DNA of 64,000 nt, taken from assembly GCF_902635505.1 (NCBI RefSeq), contig NC_045429.1, positions 430,245,669 to 430,309,668 on the forward strand. Reading direction: 5' to 3'. Made by a program: the position numbers and the translations under genes. The DNA comes from Sarcophilus harrisii (Eukaryota; Chordata; Mammalia; Dasyuromorphia; Dasyuridae). How positions within the stretch are numbered: position 1 is the stretch's first letter; each line of letters starts with the position of its first letter. Shown here one piece after another: positions 10,725-23,824 of the stretch. The notes under the pieces were generated by a model. The model searched no databases, was not told the DNA's origin, and was given only the letters and a program-made list of their open reading frames with translations.

Positions 10725-13251
10725 AAGGGGACAAACTAGAAACAGACTCAATAAGATCAAGAGTGAAACAAGATTGCCCACTATCACTATTACTATTCAA
10801 TATTGTATTAGAAATGTTAGTGCTGGCAATAAGAGAAGAAAAAGAGATTAAAGGTATTAGAGTAGGTCATGAGGAAACCAAATTATTACTCTTTGCAGAT
10901 GATATAATAGTATACTTAGAGAACCCCAGAGAATCAACTAAAAAACTACTAGAAACAATTCAGAACTTTTGCAAAGTTGCAGGATATAAAATAAATCCAC
11001 ATAAATCATCAACATTTTTATACATGACTAACAAAATCCAACAGCAAGAGATACAAAGAGAAATTCCATTTAAAATAAGTGTCAATAGTATAAATGTCTG
11101 GGAATCTATCTGCCAAGGGAAAATCAGGAACTATATTAGCAAAACTACAAAACACTTTCCACACAAATAAAGTCAGATCTAAACAATTGGGAAAATATCA
11201 AGTGCTCTTGGATAGATAGAGCAAATATAAAAAAGATGACATTACTGCCTAAATTAATCTATTTATTTAGTGCTATACCAATCAAACTCCCAAGAAACTA
11301 TTTTATTGACCTTGAAAAAATAATAACAAAATTCATCTGGAAGAACAAAAGGTCAAGAATTTCAAGGGAATTAATGGAAAAAAAATCAAATGAAGGTGGC
11401 CTGGCTGTACCAGTCTAAAACTATATTATAAAGCAGCAATCATCAAAACCATTTGGTACTGGCTAAGAAATAGAGCAGTTGATCAGTGGAATAGGTTAGG
11501 TTCACAGAACAAAATAGTCAATGGCTATTGCAATCTAGTGTTTGACAAATCCAAAGACCCCATCTTTTGGGATAAGAATTTACTATTTGACAAAAACTGC
11601 TGGGAAAATTGGAAACTAGTATGGCAGAAACTAAGCATTGACCCACACCTAATACTTATCCCAAGGTAAGGTTGATATGACTTCATGATCTAGACACAAA
11701 GAATGAGATTATAAATAAATTAGAAGAACATAGGACAGTTTACCTCTCAAATCTGTGGAGAAGGAAGGAATTTGTGACCAAAGAAGAACTAGAGATCATT
11801 ATTGATCACAAAATATATAATTTTGATTATATTAAGTTAAAAAGTTTCTGTACAAACAAAACCAATGCCAAAAAGAAGGGAAGCAATAAACTGAGAAAAC
11901 ATTTTGCATTCAAAGATTCTGATAAAGGCTTCATTTCTAATATTTCTAAGAATTCAAGCCATTCTCCAATTGATAAATGCTCAATGGATATGAACAGGCA
12001 ATTTTCAGATGAAGAAATTGAAACCATTTCTAGCCATATGAAAAGCTGCTCTAAATCACTATTGATCAGAGAAATACAAATTAAGACAACTCTGAGATAG
12101 CACTACACACCTGTCAGATTGGCTAAGATGACAAGAAAAGAATATTGGAGGGGATGTGGGAAAACTGGGACACTGATACATTGTTGGTGGAACTGTGACT
12201 AGATCCAACCATTCTGGAGAGTAATTTGGAACTATGCTCAAAAAGTTATAAAACTGTGCAAACCCTTTTGACCCAGAAGTGTTTCTATTGGGCTTATATG
12301 CCAAAGAGATTTTAAAAGAGGCAAAGGAATCCACATGTGAAAAAATGTTTGGAGCAGCCCTTTTCATAGTGACTGGAAATCGAATGGATGTCCATCAATT
12401 GGAGAATGCTTGAATAAATTATGGTATATGAATGTTATGGAATATTATTGTTCTGTAAGAAATTACCAACAGGATGATTTCAGAGAGGCCTGGAGAGACT
12501 TATATGAACTGATGTTAGATGAAATGAGCAGAACCAGGAGATGATTATACATGGCAACAACAAGACTGTAAGATGATTTAATTCTGTTGAACATGGCTCT
12601 CTTCAATAATAAGATGATTCAAACCACTTCCTATTGTTCAGTGATGAAGGGAGCCATATACATTCAGAGAGATGACTATGGGAACCGAGTGTGGAAGAAA
12701 ACATAGCATCTTCACTTTTTCTGTTGATGTTTGCTTGCATTTTATTTTGTTTTTTTTTCCCCTAGGTCTTTTTCCTTCTTTACCTGATTTTTCTTGTGCA
12801 GCAAGATAATTGTATAAATATGTATATGTAGATATTGGATTTAACATATATTTTAACATATTTAACATGTATTTACCTGCCATCTAGGGGAGGAGTTGGG
12901 GGGAGGGAGAGAAAAATTTGGAAGAGAAAGTTTTGCAAGGATCAATGCTGAAAAATTACCCATGCATACATTTTGTAAATAAAAAGCTTTAATAAAATTT
13001 TTTAAAAAGAAAAGAAAAGGTGCTGTAAATCACTATTGATTGGAGAAATGAAAATTAATACAACTCTGAGGTACCACTACACATCTCTCAGATGGACTAA
13101 GATGACAGGAAAAGATAATGATGAATGTTGGAGGAGATGTGGGAAAACTGAGACACTCATACATTGTTGGTGGAGTTCTGAACTGATCCAACTATTTTGG
13201 AGAATGGTTTGGAATTATGCCCAAAATGTTATCAAAATGTGCGTATCCCTT

Positions 13252-13629
13252 GTATTCTGATGGAAGTGGATTTCTTCGGCAAAGAGAAGATCTAACTTAG
13301 TTTCAATTGATCAAGGATTGACAGAAGCAGCTACACCCAAAGAAAGAACACTAGGAAATGAATGTAAACTGCTTGCATTTTTGTTCTTCTTCCCGGGTTA
13401 TTTATACCTTCTAAATCCAATTCTCCCTGAGCAACAAGAGAACTGTTCAGTTCTGCACACATATATTGTATCCAAGATCTACTGTAACCTATTTAACATG
13501 GATAGGACTACTTGCCATCTGGGGGAGGGGGTGCAGGGAGGGAGGGGAAAAATTGGAACAGAAGTGAGTGCAAGGGATAATGTAAAAAATTACCCTGGCA
13601 TGGGTTCTGTCAATAAAAAGCTATTTTAA
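13252..13629 (+). mobile_element. Short L1 3' UTR insertion inside the second-layer L1
   Basis: Begins 'gtattctgatggaagtggat', continues through 'gacagaagcagctacaccca' and ends 'gtcaataaaaagctatttta'. An 18-bp target duplication with two mismatches flanks it (AAAATGTGCGTATCCCTT at 13234-13251; AAAATGTGCATATCCTTT at 13630-13647). Very similar to the insertion at 8975-9294 over their shared part. Confidence 0.92.
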
Positions 13630-14350
13630 AAAATGTGCATATCCTTTGATCCAGCAGTATTTCTCCTGGGCTTATATCCCAAAGAGATCTTAAAGGACCC
13701 ACATGTGCAAAAATGTTTGTGGCAGCCCTTTTTGTAGTGACAAAAAAAAGGAAACTGAACAGATGCTCATCAGTTGGAGAATGGCTGAATAAGTTAGGGC
13801 ATATGAATGTTATAGAATATTATTATTCTATAAGAAACAATCAGCAGGATAATTTCAGAGAGACCTGGAGAGACTTATATGAACTGATGCTAAGTGAAAT
13901 GAGCAGAACCAGATCATTGTACATGGCAAAGCAAGATTATATAAAGATCAGTTCTGATGGATATGGCTCTTTTCAGCAGTGAGATGACTTAGGCCAGTTC
14001 CAATGAGCTTGTGATGAAGAAAACCATCTACACCCAGAGAGGGGATTGTGGGAACTGAGTATGCATCACAACATAGCATTTTCACTCTTTTTGTTCTTGT
14101 TTGCTTGCATTTTGTTTTCTTTCTCATATTTTGCCTTTTTGATCTGATTTTTCTTGTGTAGCACGATAGTTGTATAAATATGTATAGAAGAATTGTTCTT
14201 GTTTAACATATATTGGGTTACTTGCCTTCTAGAGGTGTGGATAGGGAGAAGGGAGGGGGGAAATTTTGGAACATGTGGTTTTGCAAGGATAAATGTTTAA
14301 AATTCTACATCCACATGTTTTGAAAATAAAAAGTTTTCATTAAAATTTTT

Positions 14351-14680
14351 AAAATTGTATCAAATATCTTGACAAACTAGAAGGAATTTGTACAAATATA
14401 TAGGACTAGTCAATTACCAAGCCAATAAATAGACAAAAGGAAATTAAATGACTTTCTAAAAAGAAATATGAATCATCAACAATCATGCCAAAGATTGCTA
14501 CAGATGATCACTAACAAAAAGAATAGAAATTAAAAATTAAAAACAACTCTTAGTTTTCACCTTATAACTCCCAAAATATAAGATATGGCAAAGGACAGAA
14601 ATAATCAGTGTTGAAGGGTTTATGGGAAGATAGGCATAATAAATACATGGCTTGTAGAGGTTTAATGATATAATAGTAAA
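14351..14680 (+). mobile_element. Oldest L1 layer, right part
   Basis: Continuation of the fragment at 5600-6040 after the nested insertions. Similarity to L1 ORF2 3' sequence is weak but in the right order. Confidence 0.5.
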
Positions 14681-14769
14681 AGCCTCAATTATTTCTGTGT
14701 ATCTAATCAACTCACCTAAGCAAATGCTTATTAAAAGTTTGCTGTTGAATTAGACACAGAAAGCAAAAA

Positions 14770-14806
14770 AAAAAAACAAAAACAAAAACAAAAAAACAAA
14801 AAAACC
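14770..14806. repeat. A-rich (AAAAAC)n tract
   Basis: Run of A with regularly spaced C, likely an expanded retroposon tail. Confidence 0.85.
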
Positions 14807-14884
14807 AGCTAGCTTTTATATGATCAATATTATTAGTAACACATTATCATAATAATAAATTATATAATTTAATAATAGTGTTTT

Positions 14885-15072
14885 GAACTTTACAAGGTCT
14901 TTCACAAATACTATTTTATTTTATCCTCACAACCATCTTGGGATCTAGGTGACATTTTTATTCCCATTTTACAAGTGAGGAAACTGTCTGCCTAGAGCCA
15001 CACAGCTTATCAGTTTCTGAGGCCAGATTGTAGCTCACATCTTCCTAACTGCAGGTCATTTTCTGCCTTCAA
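14885..15072 (-). repeat. MIR/THER-type SINE
   Basis: Antisense SINE with 'cccattttacaagtgaggaa', 'agagccacacagcttatcag', 'cttcctaactgcaggtc', preceded by the antisense tail 'ttttatcctcacaaccatct'. Confidence 0.75.
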
Positions 15073-16970
15073 AGAGCTGATATTCTCCTGAGTAATCTCC
15101 CTTTTTCATATTTATCTGTGGTGAATGTTCCATGCCAATTAAGTCTTATTGCAGAACCAGACTGTGATTCTTTGCTTTCTATTATTGCAAATCTTTGAAG
15201 CTTTTTATGTAATCCAAAGGCTTTTCTGGTAAGGAGTAGAAATTAAAAGACCTTTGTGTTACTTAATATTACCCTCCATTTGAGGTTTTTAAGAGTGTCC
15301 TTAAAACAAAATAATTAAGAAAAACAACTTTCTCTGACCACAGAGCCTGACATGTTGATTGTATTTCTCAGAATTGTTGCAGGAAGCTGGGAAAGTCCCA
15401 GGACCACAGCAACCCCGTACCCGAGAACCAATTGTGTAATCTAGCTAGAGAGTGTCTTTATCTTATAGAAATGAGAAATTTTCACACCAGCAGGTAGTAC
15501 AGCTCAATCTACTCAAACTAGCAAATAAGTGTAGAAAGTGAAATGAAAACAGGCTGTACTGGGCATAAGGCCACTCAGTTCTTAACCCTACATGACAGGC
15601 AGGTGGATTTCCCACCATTCATCCTAATATTTATTGTAGAGAAAACAGTGATTGCATTTCTAGTGGGAAATAGGCAGGAGTGTTCTGGAGCCAAGTCTTG
15701 CTGGCCCTTGGATTATTCAAAGTCAATGTGAGTACTTATCCCCTGGAAAGCAAAAGTTACAGATCAGTAGATGATTCCTTGTATGGTTAATTGTCTAGAA
15801 TTAAGAAAGTGATGGAGAAAATATTAATACTATAGATTACTTGTTCCCAGTGATAAGTAAAAATACTTCATAATAATTAGGTTCTTTTGCAAACCTCTGC
15901 ATTTTGATATTATGCCTTTGAAAACATCATCTTGGTAGAGATCCATAGATTCATTAGGTTGCCAAATGAAGGTATGAAACATACACAAAGCTTAAAAGGG
16001 CATCCTGTGTTTCTGGAAAATTGAATGTTAAACATTTACCTGAACACTTATGGATATGGGGCAAAGGCTGACAGCTTCACCAGGTCCCTTTTCAATTGTA
16101 ACATCATTTTGATACAGAATTGATTTGCATGGCAACTAAAGAGAAAGATGGAAGTTTGTTCATAGTATTTTTTGCATTTTTGCGCAGTGGAGTTCTTAGG
16201 CTGATTTGAAAGGACTCATGTTTCCAATTCAAAAGTAAGAGTTGAAGGAGTTGAAGGAATCTTCATACCATAACACATAAAGAATTTACTCATTTGGTGT
16301 CATTGACAGTCATTTGTTCAATCCTATTCAAATGTGAGCTCTTGGGTTTTGGGGAATCTCATGCTAACATTATCAATTTGTTCATGATGCATTGGGTAAA
16401 AGTCAATGGCCCAGCATTTAACTAGCAAAATTTATTGATAATTACTGACCTAATCCTTCTACTCAGGATTTGTAATGTCTTTGTGGAATACCCTACTCAT
16501 GACTCAAATGGTTCTTCCCTATATGAAAGGAGGCAACTCAATCAAAAAGGATGATAATTTCCCAGAGTGAAATCTTTGCTTGCCTATTTACTTTCCAATT
16601 CTAGGTAGCAAATTTTGCTCATAATTGAGTTGTATAGCTTTATTATACAGTCTTTCCATTTGCAAGGTCCTTATTTGTAGGAGGACCTTGAATTTTATTT
16701 TCATTTCTTTTTTATTCAGTAAGGAATTTAGTGACTGGTTTCTAAGTATTTTTCCTTATTCTAAACTCTATAAGGGTGCTAGAATGTCATTCAGATATAT
16801 CGAGCTTACAGACTACCAGTTGAACTCTGCATGCTTCCTATCAATGTTTAATAAATATTTTATATCATCCCAACTCATTCACTCCCCTACCCAACTGTTA
16901 CATATATTTTTTTAAACAGAGGTTCTTAATCTGGGATCTAGGATACAGAAAACCTGATAATTATAATATC
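15073..16970. other. Intergenic stretch without recognised gene
   Basis: Non-repetitive-looking sequence. Frames at 15543-15731 and 16625-16915 have no recognisable domain and no splice context. A possible decayed element near 15370-15480 could not be identified. Confidence 0.5.
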
Positions 16971-16971
16971 A

Positions 16972-17223
16972 TTGAGTAATTTCAGTTATGTCTAATACTT
17001 CATGACCCCATTTGGGTTTTTCTTGGCAAAGTTATTAGGATAGTTTGCCTAATGTTTTTTCTCCAGCTCATTTTATAGATAAAGAAATTGAGTCATACAG
17101 GTTTACTTGTCCAAGTCATACTTGTCCAAATTCACACAGATAATAAGTGTCAACAATCAGATTTGGACTTAAGACCTTTTGACTTCATAGCCAATGCTCT
17201 GTCTACTGCACCACTTACCTGTC
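16972..17223 (-). repeat. Mar1-type SINE, antisense
   Basis: Complete antisense copy: 'catgaccccatttgggtttt', 'cttggcaaagttattaggat', 'ctccagctcattttatagat', 'attcacacagataataagtg', 'ctctgtctactgcaccactt'. Confidence 0.85.
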
Positions 17224-18345
17224 CCTATCAATAACTAACTATAGTTCATAATAATTATGTTTTTTGCTACCTATACATTTTTATCTTATGTCTTTGAAAA
17301 GACTATTTTGGTACAGATTCATAGGATTGATTATACTGCCAAATGAAGATATGACACATACACACAAAATTAAGAACCCCTGCTCAGTTGTTTTACTTGC
17401 ACTGTTATCAGCCCTACCAAATAGAAGAATCCTTGGTGAGATCTTGATTCTAATACTTTATATTAAACACAGTAAAGTTTCAATATCCAACAGTAATATT
17501 GAAACAACTAATACATAAGCACACAATGAACACAACTGTGTAATTGCAGTGCAATAGCATTATATCTTGTGCAGTACAAATTCAGGCAAGCATGTGAAAT
17601 ATAATTTTCCTGTATCTGTGTCATTACATTTGGAAATTAACTTAATTTTAATGTTCAATAAAATGTCACAGTATATTTTACAAGGGGATTCCCATCAGGC
17701 AAAATAAAATAAGCAAAAAAAAATTTTCAAAAATTTCAAGTTTTTTTATTTTTTTTTTTTTAAATTCTAGGGACATGATATGATTTTGGGAAAAAAAACC
17801 TACGAATTCCCTTTAAGAATCTGAAAAAAGTGACAAAGTCAGTTCCTGATATATTTCCCAACATTCAACCAGCAAAAGTCATTGAGAATCATTTGGTCAA
17901 TTCTATTTTATGCTGGGTTTCTGGCTCTGACTCCCCAACAAAAATACAAAAGTTAGAAGGAGAGATAGCTAGAGCAGGAAAGATACTGAATTCTATTTTG
18001 TGCATTTTGAGTTTGTGATGATTATGGAACTTTCAGGCAGAGATATCCAGCAAGCATTTGGAATTCTGGGACTAGAGCTCAGGAGATAAATGAAATTTAT
18101 ACATGAGAGTTAACTTTCTTTTCATTTAACTTTGCTCTTTTGAACTAATGTGCCATCTTCTTTGCCTGATTAGAACAGCAAGGATAACACTGGTGGATTC
18201 TCCAGCTCTAATTTAAAACCATTGTGGATCTGCAAAATCTACAAATGTAGAACAGCATTCTGGGGGACTTGTATTGTGAAGGAAACCATTGGTATTACAC
18301 ACAGAATTTTTACAACTCAGAAACTATCTACCCTAAATATAGTAT
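17224..18345. other. Intergenic stretch without recognised gene
   Basis: AT-rich; poly-T tract near 17742-17762. No exon or repeat family recognised. Confidence 0.5.
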
Positions 18346-18349
18346 AATC

Positions 18350-18525
18350 ATAGGAAGTATAGTAGAAAGAATAATGCATGTGGAATCCCAAAACCTGGTT
18401 TCTAATCTTATATCTACGACATACTTCAGTGTGACTTTGAGTAAGTTACTTCCCTGATTTGGACTCTAGTTTACTCATCTATAGCATAAAATTGACCAGG
18501 GAGATGATGGACTCTTTCTTTACCC
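18350..18525 (+). repeat. MIR-type SINE
   Basis: Diverged copy with 'gtgactttgagtaagttact' and 'ggactctagtttactcatct'. Confidence 0.6.
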
Positions 18526-20299
18526 TGGTAAAAGAAAGGAAAAGAAAAGTTATAGTTTAGAATTAAAAAAAAATATTAACAAACTTATAGCCTAATTTTC
18601 AAGTAGTGCTCTGTTATATTACTCTAACAAGAGGAGGAGATAGCAAGAGATTCTTAAAGTGATTCTTTTGTGAAATGAAAGATGAAGTCCTGTGAACAGT
18701 TTTAACAAAAATCTTAACTGAAAGAAAACAAAGGAAATAGATATGGAAGAAACAGAATAGGGAATTATTATATCTAAGTATGCTCTTTGATGTATCAAGA
18801 AGAATCCTAAAATAGAAGACTTGATATAAATCCTCACTCTACTATTTTTTCCCACTTTATGCCCCTAAGTAAGTAAATATCATAGAATCCCAGGCTGAAC
18901 TAATGTGCTTATGACACTTCGAATACTCAACATTTCCTTTACTTCATGAATATTGGTTGTGATTAGAAGATGATCCCCCCTTCCTGTAGTCTTGGATTGA
19001 GAGTGACATTGAAAAAAGATCGCTCAATAGAGAGTAGGACTAGTGACTCATTTGACAATGCTAGTACCTTATTGAGAGGTTGATTCTTTAAAAAGATTTA
19101 TCTAAAATTTTCCTACTTCATGAATGGGAGAAAATAAAATCATGATATAGAATTAAAAATAAATTCTCTGGGCTGTCCAAAAGGAATGCTTTATTTTAGA
19201 AATGGTTTCTCTCTCACTGTAAGCATCCAGTAGATGATGGATGATCAATTATCAGTTTTGTTATAGAGGTATTTCTTTTCCCATTTAGGATGACCTGGAT
19301 GACCATTCTGGTCATCTTTGACCCATAAATTAATTATTCCCATAATTTAGCTTTATTTATAAAGAATATATACTAGCCACTTGCCAATACTTTCAAATTC
19401 TGTTCTATTATCATCTGTTGGGTTTGCATCTTGACTTTTATCTAATTTGAAGGAATGGCAGATGAAAAGGAAGTGACTTAGGAGGCAGAATAGATGCAAA
19501 CTTTTGAAAGCTAAGACAAGGGGTGATTAAAAGTGGTCCACAGCAGTATACCTTTGTTTAAATACTAATGTGGAAGTAACTTTTTGAGGCAAAGTTTTCT
19601 AAAAAGAGGGTTAAAGACCATTTGGAAGTTAAGAACAGGGAAATGACCCAGAATTAATATTTTTAGTTACAACTCCCAAGTAAATATACTCACTTTTTCC
19701 AACATAAATAAAATTTATGTCAAAGTTAACAAAAATAAGAGGCAATTTTTACCTAAGCTGTCAGCCAATTAAACATAAGATAAGGTGTTATTGGAGTTTG
19801 AATGTATGTGTCTATGGACATGATTTCCCAATGTCACCATTGGTTACCATAGACTCAAGACACATCTGAACTGGAGATTCATGTTACTATATGCTAAATT
19901 TAATGTGAACTATATAAACCTCAAATTAAACAATCTGTGTATGGGAGTTAAACGTACCTTCTTATCTTTATGTTGTTCAATATAATTCATTTTGGCAAGT
20001 GCAACATGATATATTAATTTCCAAATTTACTACAACTTTTTAAAAGTTAAAATAACTTGAGAAGATCTATGATCATTTAAATTTCATTATCTCAAAATAT
20101 TAAAATGTCTCCCTTTTTTTAAAAAAAAAAGTGTGTAACATATTTTATGACTTTTCTGTGATTGTAGTTGATTACTGTATTGGTTAGATTTTCCAAAGAT
20201 GTGTTTGTCTAAAGGTGTTTGTTGTAGGATGTCATACTCTCCATTTTGATCACTGAAACCTTCCAAGATATCTTGGAGTTTACTAACTAGATTTCCTCT
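18526..20299. other. Intergenic stretch without recognised gene
   Basis: No exon, RNA gene or element recognised. Confidence 0.5.
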
Positions 20300-22445
20300 T
20301 AAGAATCATGCCTTAGAGAAATAGTAAATTTATCTTTTTTTCCAGATCATGATGCAATAAAAATAACATGCAATAAAGGGCCAGGGAAAAATAGACCAAA
20401 AATTAATTGATTATTAAATAACCTAATCCTAAAGAACAAGTGAGTGAAACAACAAATCTTGGAAACTATTGATGATTTCATCAAGAGAATGACAATAATG
20501 AGACAACATGCCAAACTTTATGGATGAAGCCAAAGCAGTTCTTAGGGAAAATTTTATATTTCTAGATGCTTATTTGCATAAAATAAAGAGAAGGTAAATG
20601 AATTGGTCAGACAAATTAAAAAGCTGGAAAAAGAACAAATTAAAATCCTCCAATTAAATACCAAATTTGAAATTCTGAAAATAAAAAGGGAGATTAATAA
20701 AATGAAAGTAAGAAAACTAAGACTTTATTTTATTAAGAAACAACAAAATAGATAAACCTTTAGTTAATTTGATTAGAAAAAAGAAAGAAAATCAAATTGC
20801 TCGTATCAAAAATGAAAAGGGTGAACTTTCCATCAATGAAGAGGAAATTAGCACAATAATTATAGGCAATTTTGTTCAACTGTATGCCAATAAATCTGAT
20901 TATCTATGTGAAATAAATGAATATTTATAAAAAATATGAATTATTCAGATTAACATAGGAGGAAATTTTAGAAAAAGAAAGTAAACAAGCAATTAATCAA
21001 CTTCCTAATAAAAAAATCTTCAGGGCCAAATGAATTTGCAAGTGAATTTTACCAAACATTTAAAGAACAATTAATTCCAATACTATGCAAACTATTTGGG
21101 GAAATGGGTAAAGGAGTCCTACCAAATTCCTTTTGTAACACAAATATGGTACTGATACCCAAACCAGGTAAGGTCAAAGCAGAGAAAGACAATTATAGAC
21201 CAATTTCTCTAATAAATATCGATGCAAAAAATTTAAATAAAATTTTAGCAAAGAGAGTGCAGCAAGTTATGACCAGGGCTGCGGGGCTGGTTCAACATTA
21301 GGAAAACAATTAGCATATAATTAATTATATCAATAACCAACTTAACAGAAATCACATGATTATCTCAATAGATGCAAAAAAAGCATTTGACAAAATCTAG
21401 CACCCATTCTTATTAAACATACTAAAGAGTGTATGAATAAATAGAGTTTTCCTTAATGTTCAGTAGCATCTATTTAAAACAATCAGCAAGCATCATATGT
21501 AATGAGGATAAACTAGAATCATTCTCAGTAAGATCAGGTTGTTCACTATCATCATTACTCTTTAATATTGTATTAGAAATGTTAGTGCTAGCAATTCAAT
21601 AACAAAAAATTGAAGGAATTAGAGGAGGTAATGAGGAAACAAAATTATCACTCTTGGCAGATGATATGATAGTATACTTAGAGAATTCTACATAATCATC
21701 TAAAAAACAATTAACTACTTAAGCAAAATTGCAAAACATAAAGTAAATCCACAGAAATCATTAGAATTTCTATATATTACCAACAAAGTTCAGCAGCAAG
21801 AGATACAAAGAGAAATTACATTTAAAATTTTTGTAGATAGCATAAAATATTTGAAAGTCTACCTACTAAAACAAAGTCAGGTATGAATACAAATACAAAA
21901 CACTGTGCAAGCAAATATATTCAGATCTAAGCAAAGGAAAGAATATCAAGTGCTCAAGAGTAGGATGAGCTACTATAATAAAAATGAAAATTCTACCCAA
22001 ATTAATCTACTTATTCACTGTCATATCAATCACACTGCTGAGAAATTACTTTATAGACCTAGAAAAAATAACAAAATTCATCTGGAAGAACAAAAGGAAG
22101 AATTTCAAGGGAATTAATGAAAAATGCAAATGAAGATGGCCTAGCTGTATAGACCTAAAATTATATTATAATGTAGGGATCATCAAAACCATTTGGTACT
22201 GGCTAAGAAAGAGTTGATATAAATTAGATTCACAAGACACAATAGCCAATGACTATAGTAATCTAGTTTTAGATAAATCCAAAGACTCCAACTTCTGAGA
22301 TAAGAATTCACTATTTGACCAAAATTTCTGGGGAAATTGGAAAATAATTAGACACTGACCAATTCTTATCCTATAACAAGATAAGGTCAAAATGGGTTCA
22401 TGATTTAGATTTAAAGAGTGATACTATAAGCAAATTAGAAGAAAA
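20300..22445 (+). mobile_element. Internal L1 fragment (ORF2 only)
   Basis: Begins within the endonuclease-RT linker ('gagaaatagtaaatttatct', 'cagatcatgatgcaataaaa') and ends in an A-rich run about two thirds through ORF2. Frame 21104-21301 has [20 protein letters not shown] and [19 protein letters not shown], the L1 RT fingers block. Collinear with 9330-11730 of the full-length L1 except that the solo LTR is absent here. Both ends are truncated; no 3' UTR. Highly decayed. Confidence 0.88.
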
Positions 22446-23480
22446 AATAAAATTAAGTATTAAAAGAATAGGAATCTTTTAAAAATACCATTTCATGGAA
22501 AAAGATAAAAGGTTTTTTTGAAAACATTTATAACGTGAGGGCAGAAAATAAGGCATTTCATATTATTGAGAAATATCATTTTTTCAAGCTAAAGTACTTC
22601 AAAAGGTTTTTGAGCTAAAAAAAAAGTTTCCATTTTTCTTAATCGTCATAATAAAAATGCAGTAAGCTCATTATATAATGAAAAATTTCCTCTGAAATGT
22701 GCCTGTTGGGTGAATATTTTTGAAAAATGTGGTTCTCTAAATAAATCTTGAGTACAAGATCCTCAGTTTCATTTTCTGACCTAGAAATGTAAAGCACATA
22801 AATCTAAAGTGATTATGTTTCTGGAAAAAAAATTGGGCTATTTGAATATTTAGAGAAGTGATTGGATTTTTGATTTCACCTTTTTGTAAGCTTCTTCACA
22901 ACTCATCAGTGCCTTTCCATCCAGTTCAACATTCATCTGTGTCCTCCCATAAATACGCCATAGGAATTCCAGCCATCATTCTAGAATTCAATTTTAATTC
23001 CTCTCGATATTGGAAGGGAACCAGTGGAGCATCCTAGCTAATCATCTGTCATCCTTATCCTTGTCATGTGACTCTCCCCAGTCTTCTTTTCTTATTATAC
23101 CTTTCCTTTCTTGACATCTTTTACTTCTATTCCTCTTCAAAGTTCCTCATTAGTGATATGTTGCTTTCTACTTATCTGTGGTATACATTTTTAATTATTC
23201 TGAGATTTGCATTTTATGAATTGATACTATATAATGATTAAAATGTTATTATGAGAAAAGACAGATCTCCAAAGAAACTACATGTGAAATCATTGGCTCA
23301 CACCTCTTTGTAGAGATGGGGGATGATGAGTATGGAAAATTTAATATAATGGCATTTATGTTTTGTTTTTTCATATGTTAATTTCACCAAACTTTCTTTC
23401 CTTTTAAAAAAATTCTTTATTACAAGAGGTATAAAGCAGTGATATAGAACTAACTTTGAAGCTTGGAGACCTGGTGCATG
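22446..23480. other. Intergenic stretch without recognised gene
   Basis: AT-rich sequence; no feature recognised. Confidence 0.45.
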
Positions 23481-23484
23481 AAGC

Positions 23485-23695
23485 TATGATGCAGGGCATA
23501 GAGTGTAGAGCCTGGAATCAGGAATACCTAAGTTCAAATTTGACCTCAGATACTTACTAACCATGTGGCTCTGGCTGCCTCAGTTTATTCATCTGTAAAA
23601 TGAACTGGAGAAGGAAAAGGCAAACCACTCTAGTATCTTTGCCAAGAAAAAACCAAATCATGTCATAAAGAATTGGACATGATTAAATAACTGAA
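23485..23695 (+). repeat. Mar1-type SINE
   Basis: Sense copy: 'ctggaatcaggaatacctaa', 'cagtttattcatctgtaaaa', 'tgaactggagaaggaaaagg', 'ttgccaagaaaaaaccaaat', 'aagaattggacatgattaaa'. Confidence 0.88.
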
Positions 23696-23824
23696 CAATC
23701 AGTGCCTAAGATTGGTATGATTATAAATTGCAAATAAGTCATTTATCCTTAGCAGTAGGAGTTTTCACATTCATAAATTCCCTAAATCAAAGAAATAAAA
23801 GGTCCATTCCTTATTCTTCTCACT

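Larger units (their letters stand above)
8368..12600 (+). pseudogene. L1 ORF2 relic (endonuclease / reverse transcriptase)
   Basis: The N-terminal block PTIYRLQETHLRHSDKCRVK and VGDFNLALSELDKSN (8368-8830) is the APE-like endonuclease. The RT block at 10763-11170 reads QDCPLSLLLFNIVLEML and LLLFADDIIVYLENP, with the catalytic FADD at 10892-10903. PKLIYLFSAIPIKLPRNYF and KFIWKNKRSRIS follow at 11236-11418, then the C-terminal region at 11774-12100. The frame is interrupted by a short L1 insertion and a solo LTR, and by many point lesions. Known family role: target-primed reverse transcription. Confidence 0.9.
6114..13013 (+). mobile_element. Near full-length marsupial L1 (5' UTR, ORF1, ORF2, 3' UTR), inactive
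   Basis: Starts with the L1 5' signature 'ggtggagccaagatggtgga' and ends in 'taaaaagctttaataaaatt' plus an A-rich tail. A perfect 14-bp target duplication GAAAAGGTGCTGTA lies at 6100-6113 and 13014-13027. Order: 5' UTR (to about 6615), ORF1 relic, a G-rich inter-ORF spacer with 'gggagggaagggggaaagga', ORF2 relic with endonuclease, reverse transcriptase and C-terminal blocks, and 3' UTR. Removing the two later insertions (8975-9294 and 10168-10724) leaves about 6.0 kb, the usual L1 size. Both frames contain many stops and shifts, so the copy cannot move itself. Confidence 0.93.
6041..14350 (+). mobile_element. Second-layer L1 3' fragment, split by a later full-length L1
   Basis: The left part (6041-6113) is an ORF2 segment ('tctcagatgaagaaactgaa'); the right part resumes at 13014 and runs through the ORF2 C-terminus to the 3' UTR and A-rich tail at 14350. 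Frame 13036-13260 reads MKINTTLRYHYTSLRWTKMT and ...IHCWWSSELIQLFWRMVWN; frame 13713-13982 reads VGEWLNKLGHMNVIEYYYSI and FRETWRDLYELMLSEMSRTR, the L1 ORF2 end. It is bounded by the 14-bp duplication at 6027-6040/14351-14364. Two later insertions interrupt it (6114-13013 and 13252-13629). Confidence 0.85.

Noticed and set aside
15363-15480. Possible LTR or other element near 'gggaaagtcccaggaccaca'
   Set aside because: No terminal repeats, target duplication or internal similarity could be seen.
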